A stretch of 64,000 bases of DNA from an uncultured Marinobacter sp. (lineage in GTDB: Bacteria > Pseudomonadota > Gammaproteobacteria > Pseudomonadales > Oleiphilaceae), in NCBI RefSeq assembly GCF_947259545.1, contig NZ_CAMYMK010000007.1, positions 496,001-560,000 on the forward strand, in the 5' to 3' direction. Shown here piece by piece: positions 1-7,989 of this stretch. The position numbers and the translations under genes are program-made. The number at the start of each line of letters is the position of its first letter. The stretch's first letter is position 1. The notes under the pieces are model-generated. The model ran no database searches. It saw nothing but the letters and a program-made list of their open reading frames with translations, and had not been told where the DNA came from.

Positions 1-2
1 TC

Positions 3-575
3 ATTGAAGGCAGCCGCAAAGACCCGCCATTGATCATGGCCGAGCCTTCGGTATTTACCTCACTACTGGATAATGGCGAAGCGCTTCTGAGCAAGGCGGA
101 GCGCCTGCTGACAAATGCCAACGCGCTGTTTTCCCCGGAAAACAGCGAAAACCTGACCATCATCCTGCGTAACACCCGGATAGCGACCGATGGGCTCCTG
201 GCTAGAAGGGGGGAGCTTGAAGAACTGATGGAGCGCATGAATGACGCCAGCGTAAGCGCTGCGGAGGCCGCAGAGCGGGTATCCGCGTTTGCGGATAATG
301 CCGACAACCTGCTACAGAACGAGGGCCAGCAGACGCTGGCGGCACTTCAAGGCGCCATAGCTTCCATCCAGACCACGGCGACGAGAATTGACCAACTGAC
401 CGCCAACAATGAAGGCTCGCTGGATGAGGGTCTCCAGGGACTGGGTGAACTGTCCCCCGCCCTGCGCGAACTGCGGAGCACGCTCAGGAACCTCAATCAT
501 TTTACCCGGCGCCTTGAGGACGATCCCACCAGCACAATCTGGGACCGGGAAACTATTCAGGAGGTGCCACAATGA
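3..575 (+). CDS. MCE/MlaD-family ABC transport protein, C-terminal part (5' end outside window)
   Basis: The frame is already open at the left edge, so only the last 190 or so codons are visible. The visible protein is almost entirely helical, rich in Ala, Leu, Glu and Asn with heptad-like spacing, as in the long C-terminal helices of MCE proteins; the MCE beta domain would lie upstream and cannot be seen. The stop overlaps the start of the next gene (ATGA), which encodes an ABC-type transport auxiliary lipoprotein, the usual partner of MCE-type lipid transporters of the Mla/Pqi class. Role inferred: periplasmic lipid-binding and transport subunit anchored in the inner membrane. The family call rests on context and helix pattern. 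Confidence 0.7.
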   Translation: MEGSRKDPPLIMAEPSVFTSLLDNGEALLSKAERLLTNANALFSPENSENLTIILRNTRIATDGLLARRGELEELMERMNDASVSAAEAAERVSAFADNADNLLQNEGQQTLAALQGAIASIQTTATRIDQLTANNEGSLDEGLQGLGELSPALRELRSTLRNLNHFTRRLEDDPTSTIWDRETIQEVPQ

Positions 576-1183
576 CAGCCCGCCTGGTCGTCACCATGGC
601 CGCGATTGCAATGATTGGCATGACAGCAGGATGCACCGTCTTCCCTGATCACGAACCACACCGGGTGATGGACATTCCGACACCGAAAGTGTCAGGAGAG
701 GACGGTTACTCAAGCCTGAATGAAACCCTGCGTATCGACACACCCCAAGCCACGGAGCCCTTCGACAGCTCGCGGATCCTGAACAAACCCACTCCCGACG
801 AGTACCGGATTTACGGCGGCGTCCGTTGGCGTGATACTGCTCCGGTGCTACTGCGGGAAATGCTGATCGCCACACTACGCCAGGATGGGCGCTTCCAGGG
901 CGTGGTCAACGAAACCAGCCCCATCGGCAGTGACCTGACCCTCATCAGTGATCTCTATGGTTTCCACAGCGAATCCGGGGAGAACGGTGTCCAGGTGAAT
1001 GTCTCCCTGTATGCCCAGCTCATGGACAACCGCTCCCGGGCAACTCTGTGCACCGAGAATTTTCGGATAAAGACCGACGCCACCGGTGGAAATATCGACC
1101 AGGTAGTGGCGGCATTTGGCCAAGGCAGTGCGGAGTTGAGCCAGCAACTGCTTGGCTGGCTCAGTGAATGCCTGAAAAACTAG
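572..1183 (+). CDS. ABC-type transport auxiliary lipoprotein (PqiC/ABC_trans_aux type)
   Basis: A 203-residue lipoprotein. Residues 1-20 form a signal sequence and the lipobox ends MTAGC, placing the lipidated cysteine at 21. The body matches the ABC-type transport auxiliary fold (YRIYGGVRWRDTAPVLLREML, then a beta-rich half), as in PqiC/YmbA proteins that pair with MCE transporters at the outer membrane. It overlaps the upstream MCE gene by 4 bp, suggesting translational coupling. Its TAG stop lies in a CTAG palindrome shared with the stop of the convergent pgsA gene. Confidence 0.8.
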   Translation: MTARLVVTMAAIAMIGMTAGCTVFPDHEPHRVMDIPTPKVSGEDGYSSLNETLRIDTPQATEPFDSSRILNKPTPDEYRIYGGVRWRDTAPVLLREMLIATLRQDGRFQGVVNETSPIGSDLTLISDLYGFHSESGENGVQVNVSLYAQLMDNRSRATLCTENFRIKTDATGGNIDQVVAAFGQGSAELSQQLLGWLSECLKN

Positions 1184-1734
1184 GACTCTTGCTTGGGAAA
1201 CAGGTCCGCCCAGGCAGCCTGGAGGTAAAGTATCATGGACCAGAACGTCAGTACGGCGGCGACGTATAGCAGGCCGACACCCACCCATGACCACAGAACG
1301 CCCGGTGGGAAAGCCAGCAGCGTAATAATCGACACCATCTGGGCCGTGGTTTTGATCTTGCCGATGTAGGAAACAGCCACACTGGCACGACTGCCGATCT
1401 CGGCCATCCATTCTCGCAAAGCGGATATGACGATTTCCCGGCCAATAATCACAGTGGCGGGAATGGTCAGGACAACGCTGGCATGTTCTTCAATCAATAC
1501 CGTCAGGGCGACTGCCACCATCAGTTTGTCCGCAACCGGGTCCAGAAACGCTCCAAAGGGTGTGCTTTGGTCAAGCTTTCTCGCGAGATAGCCATCCAGC
1601 CAGTCGGTGGCACCGGCAAGGGCAAAAATGGCCGCACTGACCAGATAGCTCCATTGCACCGGCAAGTAAAATATCACCACAAAAACCGGGATCATCACAA
1701 TGCGGGATAGCGTCAATAGGTTCGGTAAATTCAT
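1180..1734 (-). CDS. pgsA: CDP-diacylglycerol--glycerol-3-phosphate 3-phosphatidyltransferase
   Basis: PgsA makes phosphatidylglycerophosphate from CDP-diacylglycerol and glycerol-3-phosphate, the committed step to phosphatidylglycerol and cardiolipin, in the inner membrane. The 184-residue protein carries the CDP-alcohol phosphotransferase signature D-G-x2-A-R-x8-G-x3-D-x3-D with Asp47, Gly48, Asp65 and Asp69, and several hydrophobic segments. I chose the ATG at 1734 (MNLPNLLTLSRI) because it gives the family's usual length; the open frame upstream runs into uvrC and is not PgsA-like. It lies 7 bp downstream of uvrC, in the conserved uvrY-uvrC-pgsA order. Confidence 0.95.
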   Translation of the reverse strand: MNLPNLLTLSRIVMIPVFVVIFYLPVQWSYLVSAAIFALAGATDWLDGYLARKLDQSTPFGAFLDPVADKLMVAVALTVLIEEHASVVLTIPATVIIGREIVISALREWMAEIGSRASVAVSYIGKIKTTAQMVSIITLLAFPPGVLWSWVGVGLLYVAAVLTFWSMILYLQAAWADLFPKQES

Positions 1735-1741
1735 GCTGTCC

Positions 1742-3580
1742 TTACTCGTCGTGCAATGCTGCGTATATGGTTTCCGCCAGTGACTTGCTGATGCCCTGGA
1801 CCTTGGCCATCTCATCAACGCTGGCTTTACGAAGTTCCTGTATGCCACCGAAGTAGCGAATGAGATCTCGGCGGCGCTTTGGCCCCACTCCCTCAATACC
1901 TTCGAGAGTGGATTGACGGCGTTTTTTGTCCCGCCGCGCACGGTGCCCGGTGATTGCGAAGCGATGGGACTCGTCCCGAATGTGCTGAATCAGGTGCAAA
2001 GCGGGTGAGTCCGCCGGTATCCGAAACACATCCCCCGTCATGGCATCGATCAATTGCTCCATACCTGCCCGACGGGTCACGCCCTTGGCGACACCGATCA
2101 GCGGTATATCGGAAATACCCTGCTCTTCAAAGACTTCCCGGGCAATGTTCAACTGACCCTTACCACCGTCGATAAACACCAGGTCCGGACGCTTACCCTC
2201 TCCGGAGACCATCCGTTTATAACGGCGCGTCAGCACCTGGCGCATGGCGGCATAATCATCGCCTGCGGTAACGCCCTCAATGTTATACAGCCGGTAATCA
2301 CTTTTAAGCGGACCATTTTCATCGAAAACCACGCAAGATGCGACCGTGTTTTCACCATGACTGTGGCTAATGTCGAAACATTCCATCCGCGACGGCGTCT
2401 CCGCCAGCTCCAACAAGTCCCGCAACGCCAGTAATCGGCGATACACGGTTTCCTTGCTGGCCAGGTGGCTCAACAGGGTCTGACGCGCATTGGTCATGGC
2501 CAGTTCCAGCCATTTACGACGTTCGCCACGAACGTTGCGGCGGATTCGGGTATCCCGGCCGGCCGACTCGCTTAATGCCTGCGCCAGCAACGATTCACCC
2601 TCGACCTCTACCGGCACCAGGATATCCTGGGGAATTTCCCGGCGAGTACTGCCACCGAAATAGTACTGGCCCAGGAATGCGCTCAGCAGCTCACCTTCCG
2701 ACTGTTCAATCGAGTAACGGGGAAAGTAGTCCTTGGTGCCCAGTACCCGGCCACCGCGGACGACAATCACCACGATGCAGACAATACCGGCGTCCTGGGC
2801 AATCGCAACCACGTCGGCATCACCGCCCTCTCCGTCTACGGACTGCTGCTCCTGCACGTGGCGGAGGTGGTTAATCTGGTCGCGATAGGCGGCGGCTTTC
2901 TCGAATTCCAGGTTTCGTGAGGCCGTTTCCATTGCTTCCATCAGGTCGTGAATGATGGCGGGGTTTTTCCCTTCCAGAAACATCGTGGCGTGACGGACAT
3001 CCTCCCGATAGTCTTCGGGCGATATATATTCCACACACGGCGCCGTACAGCGATTGATCTGATACTGTAGACAGGGTCGTGTTCTGTTTCTGAAATAACT
3101 TTCACTACAGGATCTTATACGGAAAACCTTTTGCAATATATTAAGACTTTCCTTGACTGCACCCGAGCTGGGAAAGGGGCCAAACCAGGTGCCGCCCCCC
3201 TTTTTTGTACGCCCCCGGCGAAACGTCAGCGACGGGTAATCCTCGTGGGATGACAGGTAGATATACGGGTAGGACTTATCGTCCCGAAGAAGGATATTGT
3301 AAGGCGGTCTCAGGGACTTGATGAGGTTCTGTTCCAGCAGCAGGGCTTCGGTTTCACTGCCGGTAATAGTGACCTCTATGGATGCGATCCTGGCCACCAG
3401 AGCTTCAGTCTTTGGTGCCAGACCAGACTTGCGGAAGTAGCTGCCGACACGCTTCCTCAGATTGCGGGCCTTACCCACATACAGCACCGAACCCTCTTCG
3501 TCGTACATTCGGTAGACGCCAGGCCGTTCGGTGAGCTGCTTCAGGAAGCTTTTTGAGTCGAATTCAGACCTTGTCGGCAT
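1742..3580 (-). CDS. uvrC: UvrABC excinuclease subunit C
   Basis: UvrC makes both incisions in nucleotide excision repair. The 612-residue protein has the N-terminal GIY-YIG nuclease (GVYRMYDEEG...LYVGKA, about residues 21-38) for the 3' cut, a UVR motif near 205-240 that contacts UvrB, the RNase H-like UvrC homology region with ECFDISHSHG and FIDGGKGQLN for the 5' cut, and a C-terminal double helix-hairpin-helix (IEGVGPKRRRDLI and VQGISKSLAETI). Length matches the family. Its start overlaps the end of the response regulator gene by 17 bp. Confidence 0.97.
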   Translation of the reverse strand: MPTRSEFDSKSFLKQLTERPGVYRMYDEEGSVLYVGKARNLRKRVGSYFRKSGLAPKTEALVARIASIEVTITGSETEALLLEQNLIKSLRPPYNILLRDDKSYPYIYLSSHEDYPSLTFRRGRTKKGGGTWFGPFPSSGAVKESLNILQKVFRIRSCSESYFRNRTRPCLQYQINRCTAPCVEYISPEDYREDVRHATMFLEGKNPAIIHDLMEAMETASRNLEFEKAAAYRDQINHLRHVQEQQSVDGEGGDADVVAIAQDAGIVCIVVIVVRGGRVLGTKDYFPRYSIEQSEGELLSAFLGQYYFGGSTRREIPQDILVPVEVEGESLLAQALSESAGRDTRIRRNVRGERRKWLELAMTNARQTLLSHLASKETVYRRLLALRDLLELAETPSRMECFDISHSHGENTVASCVVFDENGPLKSDYRLYNIEGVTAGDDYAAMRQVLTRRYKRMVSGEGKRPDLVFIDGGKGQLNIAREVFEEQGISDIPLIGVAKGVTRRAGMEQLIDAMTGDVFRIPADSPALHLIQHIRDESHRFAITGHRARRDKKRRQSTLEGIEGVGPKRRRDLIRYFGGIQELRKASVDEMAKVQGISKSLAETIYAALHDE

Positions 3581-4226
3581 CGAGCAATCCGAGCCGCACC
3601 GCCATCAAAGCGAGCTCAACGTCACTGGAGATTTCCAGCTTCTCGAATATCCGGTAACGGTAACTGTTGACGGTTTTTGGACTGAGACAGAGCTTGTCGG
3701 AGATGTCCTGAACTTTCTGACAATCCACCACCATCATAGCGATCTGCATTTCCCGCTCTGAAAGGCGATCAAACAGGGAGAGATCACCGTCTTCACCGTT
3801 AACATCGCCCCCCATCTGCTTGAGCGCCATTTTCTGGGCAATCTCGGGACTGATGTAGCGCTGACCGGAATGTGCCATACGAATGGCTCGTACCATTTCC
3901 TTGATATCAGCGCCCTTGGTGATATAGGCCGATGCACCACTCTGCATCACACGAGTGGGATAGGGATCGTCGGCGCAGGCTGTCACCACGATGACCCGAA
4001 TGCTGTCATCAATCCGCAGGATCCGGCGTGTCGCTTCCAGACCGCCAATACCGGGCATACGGATATCCATCAGAACAATGTCCGGTGTTTGCTTACGCAC
4101 GAACTCAATGGCGTCCTCACCGGCCGAGGCCTGGCCGATGACGTCTATGTCGGGGTTATCTGCCAGCATCCGGGTAATCCCGGAACGCACCAGCTCATGG
4201 TCATCAACAACCAATACCCTGATCAA
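3564..4226 (-). CDS. uvrY: GacA/UvrY-type response regulator
   Basis: NarL/FixJ-type regulator of 220 residues. The receiver domain has the acidic pair Asp8-Asp9 and the phospho-acceptor Asp54 (IVLMDIRMPG). A LuxR-type HTH follows at about 150-210 (LSEREMQI...LCLSPKTVNSYRYRIFEKL). Adjacency to uvrC is the hallmark of the GacA/UvrY/SirA orthologue, which with the GacS/BarA kinase activates CsrB/RsmY-type small RNAs that titrate CsrA/RsmA. The kinase and small RNAs are not in the window. It is the promoter-proximal gene of the uvrY-uvrC-pgsA run. Confidence 0.93.
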   Translation of the reverse strand: MIRVLVVDDHELVRSGITRMLADNPDIDVIGQASAGEDAIEFVRKQTPDIVLMDIRMPGIGGLEATRRILRIDDSIRVIVVTACADDPYPTRVMQSGASAYITKGADIKEMVRAIRMAHSGQRYISPEIAQKMALKQMGGDVNGEDGDLSLFDRLSEREMQIAMMVVDCQKVQDISDKLCLSPKTVNSYRYRIFEKLEISSDVELALMAVRLGLLDADKV

Positions 4227-4329
4227 AACTCACCTCGCACACGGCTTCTGGTAAAAACAGCGGGATTGTACCGTTTAAAAGAATTCCGGGGTAGGTGTTC
4301 CCGCGGATTCATCAAACATGAACAACCAC

Positions 4330-4581
4330 TCAAGACGGTACTCCGAGACCGGCGGTGTTTTCCACCGGATCAAACCACACCACCAGATCACCCTGTTTAA
4401 CGGCGGCTTTCACTCTCCCCCGTTCGTCCAACGGGTTCTCAGTATCATTCAGGCCGTGATAACGGGTGCAGTATTCATCTACAAGCCCGTCTATCTGATC
4501 ATCGGACAGCAGTTCCGTATCAACCACGAATTTTTCCTGCCTGGGGTCGGCCTGGGATTGCTGACTGGCATCGTCGATCAT
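4330..4581 (-). CDS. YheU-like (UPF0270) small protein
   Basis: An 83-residue acidic protein. From about residue 20 it follows the YheU/UPF0270 pattern (LSDDQIDGLVDEY, then RVKAAVKQGDLVVWFDP), a small cytoplasmic family of unknown function; the N-terminus is longer than in E. coli YheU. I chose the ATG at 4581 because GGAGG sits 5 nt upstream; an earlier in-frame ATG at 4611 has no comparable site. The family match is by eye and moderately divergent. Confidence 0.6.
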   Translation of the reverse strand: MIDDASQQSQADPRQEKFVVDTELLSDDQIDGLVDEYCTRYHGLNDTENPLDERGRVKAAVKQGDLVVWFDPVENTAGLGVPS

Positions 4582-4637
4582 GATTCCTCCGTTTCTGGGA
4601 CTTATCATCATAAGGCCTGGGGAGGTATCAGTGAAGG

Positions 4638-5045
4638 CTAGCTGGGCTGCCCTTCCAGGTTAGCGACCAGTCGTGAGTCTTTAAGCGCAGCCGTGCGATG
4701 CTTTACAACGCCCTTGTACTCAGGACTTTCGATCATTGTCAGAAAAGCATCAATCGAGGGATACCGAACCAGCAATACCTGGTCCCAGGATTCATCCGGA
4801 GGTGCAATCAGCGACCCGACACCACGACCGGACCAGATCACCTCGGCGCCAACCGCACGAACGCAATCCGCAGCCTCCTGCATATACAACGAATACGCCT
4901 CCCTGCCTGAGCGATCTGCAGAATCGTCCTCGTAGTCGGCACGCTCTCGAAAACGCAACAGGTTCAACATGACGACCGGTTGATCCTTTGGGGTGTTCGC
5001 CAGCACTTTCTGAAGTTGTTCCGGAGTCGGGTTAACGGTTTCCAT
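4638..5045 (-). CDS. DUF1330 domain protein
   Basis: A 135-residue protein with a dimeric ferredoxin-like (ABM/DUF1330) fold signature: PVVMLNLLRF, a YxxYMQEAADCVRAVGAE helix, then VLLVRYPSIDAFLTMIESPEYK and a final HR-A-L-D segment. Function is not established for the family. The ATG at 5045 is preceded by AAGGAT and gives a compact protein; an open frame continues upstream to 5093 without such a site. Confidence 0.75.
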   Translation of the reverse strand: METVNPTPEQLQKVLANTPKDQPVVMLNLLRFRERADYEDDSADRSGREAYSLYMQEAADCVRAVGAEVIWSGRGVGSLIAPPDESWDQVLLVRYPSIDAFLTMIESPEYKGVVKHRTAALKDSRLVANLEGQPS

Positions 5046-5245
5046 GAGTATCCTTGGTTCGTCAGGCTCTGAACATTCGTTATATTTTGGCAATTATCGG
5101 GTAACTATAGCCCAGCATGCCCCCTCACGACCAAACCCTTTCAATTACATTTCTTTCAGCCGGAATGGCCCGGCAAGTCTCACCATGGGATCCTGTCCGG
5201 ATAATCTGTATGCTTTCTACCATTTTCTCTCCTGAGAACAGAAAC

Positions 5246-6193
5246 ATGACGCTCCTGGACATCTTCCGCCAAACTCTGGAAACCACCCTGCCTGTATTCG
5301 CCATGGTGTTTATCGGACTGGGGCTGAGACGGGTTGGATGGATCAATGACGAGTTCGTCAATACGGCTTCGGCCCTCGTCTTCAAGGCCACCCTGCCGAC
5401 CCTGGTGTTTCTGAGCATCATTCGGGCGGATCTGGAAACAGCCCTGAACCTTCACCTGTTGGGGTTCTTTCTGGCGGCCACCCTGGCAAGCTTTATGCTG
5501 GCCTGGGGCTGGGCTGCATGGCGGGTGCCGCACGAAGACCGCGGGGTCTACGTCCAAGGTGCGTTCAGGGGTAATTGCGGCATTGTGGGGCTTGCCCTGG
5601 CAGCCAATCTGTATGGCGACTATGGGCTGTCCGCCGGCGGCATTCTGCTGGGTCTGGTGATTATTTCCTACAACGCGCTTTCGGTGACAGTGCTGCTGGC
5701 ATACCAACCCGGGAAATCGGCCAGCTGGCGCGGCATCCTCAAGGACATTGCCCGCAACCCGCTAATTATCTCGGTTGTCCTGGCCATCCCCTTTGCCTGG
5801 TGGCAGGTTTCCTTCCCGACCTGGATCATGACCAGCGGCGACTACTTTGCCTCCCTGACACTTCCCCTGGCCCTGCTATGCATAGGGGCGACCGTCTCCC
5901 TCAGCGCCATTCGCAGCGACAGCCGTGTCGCCATCAGTTCCAGCCTGATGAAGATGGTCACCCTTCCCGCGCTGTGTACCGGTGCCGCCTGGCTGTCAGG
6001 CTTTCGGGGAGCCGAGCTCGGATTGATGTTCCTTTTCTTTGCCAGCCCCACGGCAGCCGCCAGTTTTGTTATGGTCAAGGCACTCGGCGGGAATGATCGA
6101 CTGGCCGCCAACATCATTGCGCTAACCACGTTGATGGCCAGTGTCACGGTAACCTTCGGAGTGTTCCTGTTACGGAGCCAGGGGCTGATCTAG
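5246..6193 (+). CDS. AEC-family (auxin efflux carrier-like) permease
   Basis: A 315-residue integral membrane protein with about ten hydrophobic segments and the AEC pattern: an N-terminal TLPVFAMVFIGLGLRRVGW, FKATLPTLVFLSIIRADL after the second segment, and a matching C-terminal repeat. Members export or import small organic acids or related solutes across the inner membrane; the substrate cannot be read from sequence. The ATG at 5246 starts just before the first membrane segment; the open frame extends upstream but encodes a non-membrane stretch. Confidence 0.85.
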   Translation: MTLLDIFRQTLETTLPVFAMVFIGLGLRRVGWINDEFVNTASALVFKATLPTLVFLSIIRADLETALNLHLLGFFLAATLASFMLAWGWAAWRVPHEDRGVYVQGAFRGNCGIVGLALAANLYGDYGLSAGGILLGLVIISYNALSVTVLLAYQPGKSASWRGILKDIARNPLIISVVLAIPFAWWQVSFPTWIMTSGDYFASLTLPLALLCIGATVSLSAIRSDSRVAISSSLMKMVTLPALCTGAAWLSGFRGAELGLMFLFFASPTAAASFVMVKALGGNDRLAANIIALTTLMASVTVTFGVFLLRSQGLI

Positions 6194-6223
6194 CGGCCAT
6201 ACCACACAAAACAGAGGCGACTC

Positions 6224-6823
6224 ATGCACCAGGAAAAGCCCTACTCACAGGCGTGCGAGAACAACAAAGCATTCATTCTTGAGAAACTGAGCCTGGTCTT
6301 CCAAACGTCGGGCACGATTCTCGAAGTGGGCACGGGAACCGGTCAGCATGCGGTTCACTTTGCCAGGCATTTACCGCACCTGACCTGGCAACCCAGTGAC
6401 CACCCTGACAATTACCGGCTTTGCCTACCCTGGCTTGAAGACGCGAGGCTGACCAACATCCTGCCCCCCGCTCCGCTGGACGTTAGTGACACTGAATGGC
6501 CAATACCGGATATACAAGGCGCCTTTTCCGCAAATACCGCACATATCATGGCCTGGAAGGAAGTCGAGGCCATGTTTTCGGGACTGGCCGAGAGACTGGG
6601 GACGGGTGAAGCATTCTGCCTTTACGGCCCTTTCAACTACAACGGTACCTGGACCAGCGAGAGCAACCGCCAGTTCGATCAGCACCTGAGGGCCCGCAAT
6701 GCCCACATGGGTATTCGCCATATCGAGGACATGGAAGCAATGGCTGCCCACCGCGGCCTGACGCTGGAAAGCGATTTCGACATGCCGGCCAATAACCGGT
6801 TCCTGGTCTGGCGCAAGCGCTGA
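6224..6823 (+). CDS. DUF938 SAM-dependent methyltransferase-like protein
   Basis: A 199-residue class I methyltransferase fold. The SAM-binding glycine motif is ILEVGTGTGQHAVHFA at about 33-48, followed by WQPSDHPDN and a conserved FSANTAHIM segment typical of DUF938 proteins. Substrate unknown. It lies 30 bp after the AEC permease on the same strand. Its TGA stop at 6821-6823 abuts the stop of the convergent fructosamine kinase-like gene with no spacer. Confidence 0.85.
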   Translation: MHQEKPYSQACENNKAFILEKLSLVFQTSGTILEVGTGTGQHAVHFARHLPHLTWQPSDHPDNYRLCLPWLEDARLTNILPPAPLDVSDTEWPIPDIQGAFSANTAHIMAWKEVEAMFSGLAERLGTGEAFCLYGPFNYNGTWTSESNRQFDQHLRARNAHMGIRHIEDMEAMAAHRGLTLESDFDMPANNRFLVWRKR

Positions 6824-7585
6824 TCAGCAGATAGCCGACACAACCTCAAAGCCCCGACGGCAGCCTTCCAGATAACTCCCTCCGAAAAGGTTGTAATGAT
6901 TCAGATAGTGGTAGAGGTTGTAGATGTCCCTTTTCAACGGGTAATCAGCGCTGCGGGGCCAGACGGAATCGTAAGCTTTGTAGAATGCAGCGCCGAACCC
7001 ACCAAACATTTCCGTCATCGCCACATCCGCTTCACGGTCCCCAAAATACACCGCCGGGTCAATTAACCACGGGGTCCGCCCATCAAACAGGGCATTGCCA
7101 CCCCACAAATCACCGTGCAACAGGCTCGGGTGTTCACAGCGAGCATTCAGCCAGGATTCCAGGGCCGTTGCGCTGCTATCCAGAACAGACTCGAACTCCT
7201 GGCGCAGAGTTTCGTTCCGAATCAGCTGCACCTGGTAACCAAGCCGCTGCTTCACAAAGAAATGCCCCCACTGCTCTGAGCGACCATTGATCTGTGGCGA
7301 CAAGCCGATGTAGTTGTTGCAATCCAACCCATAGAACGGCTGCGGCACCCGGTGCAGGCTGGCAAGCCCTTCCCCAAGCATTGCCAGCGTAGCGTCGCCC
7401 GCAGACCCTGCCTGGATCGCCTCCATTTCCATCACTGTATCGTCGACGTGAAAAACCTCCGGTACACGAATCCCTGGCGACGGGTCCACAGCCTTCAACC
7501 CGGAACGCAGTAACTCCAGCCCTTCCGCCTCACGGATCAGGGCATCCGGATATTTGGAGTGATTGCATTTGCGATAAACAGTCAT
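6824..7585 (-). CDS. Fructosamine kinase-family protein, N-terminally short
   Basis: A kinase of the fructosamine-3-kinase/APH fold, which phosphorylates glycated amines so that they decompose. The C-terminal lobe is complete: catalytic loop HGDLWGGN at 157-164 and metal-binding DPAVYFGDRE at 176-185, then the helical tail with FGGSYLEG. At 253 residues it is about 35-40 residues shorter than E. coli YniA (286). Alignment puts the first residues (VYRKC) at the beta3 lysine, so the glycine-rich beta1-beta2 part of the N-lobe is absent. An in-frame TGA lies a few codons upstream and acylphosphatase occupies the DNA beyond, so no longer start exists. It may be a shortened enzyme or a decaying gene. 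Confidence 0.8.
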   Translation of the reverse strand: MTVYRKCNHSKYPDALIREAEGLELLRSGLKAVDPSPGIRVPEVFHVDDTVMEMEAIQAGSAGDATLAMLGEGLASLHRVPQPFYGLDCNNYIGLSPQINGRSEQWGHFFVKQRLGYQVQLIRNETLRQEFESVLDSSATALESWLNARCEHPSLLHGDLWGGNALFDGRTPWLIDPAVYFGDREADVAMTEMFGGFGAAFYKAYDSVWPRSADYPLKRDIYNLYHYLNHYNLFGGSYLEGCRRGFEVVSAIC

Positions 7586-7675
7586 TCCCTGTCACTTCCA
7601 GTCTTGAGATTTACCAATAAGGACTTGTACATTGATCAGGAGCGTACCACGCCATTAGACACAGGAAAGACCATC

Positions 7676-7948
7676 ATGCACAAACGCTGGACAATGTTGG
7701 TTTCAGGTAAGGTACAGGGGGTGTGCTACCGCGCCTCGACCGAGGACGTAGCCCACCAGCTGCGACTCACCGGATACGCAAGAAATCTTCCTGACGGTCG
7801 TGTTGAGGTCGTCGCGGAAGGAGCGCACGAGGACCTTCAGGCGCTCAGGGACTGGTGCGAAGAGGGCCCGCCAGCGGCGGTCGTCGACACCATAAATGCA
7901 ACGGAAGGGCCAGCAACCGGCGAGTTTACCAACTTTGGCATTCGGTAA
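7676..7948 (+). CDS. Acylphosphatase
   Basis: A 90-residue protein, exactly the family length, hydrolysing carboxyl-phosphate bonds of acylphosphates in the cytoplasm. The signature VSGKVQGVCYRAST holds the catalytic arginine, and GYARNLPDGRVEVVAEG holds the catalytic asparagine. The ATG at 7676 is chosen by homology; the open frame runs upstream to 7559 without family similarity. It is divergent from the fructosamine kinase-like gene and convergent with the beta-barrel gene. Confidence 0.92.
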   Translation: MHKRWTMLVSGKVQGVCYRASTEDVAHQLRLTGYARNLPDGRVEVVAEGAHEDLQALRDWCEEGPPAAVVDTINATEGPATGEFTNFGIR

Positions 7949-7989
7949 CCGCTGGCTGAACGGCACTACTCGGAATACTATTTCATACG

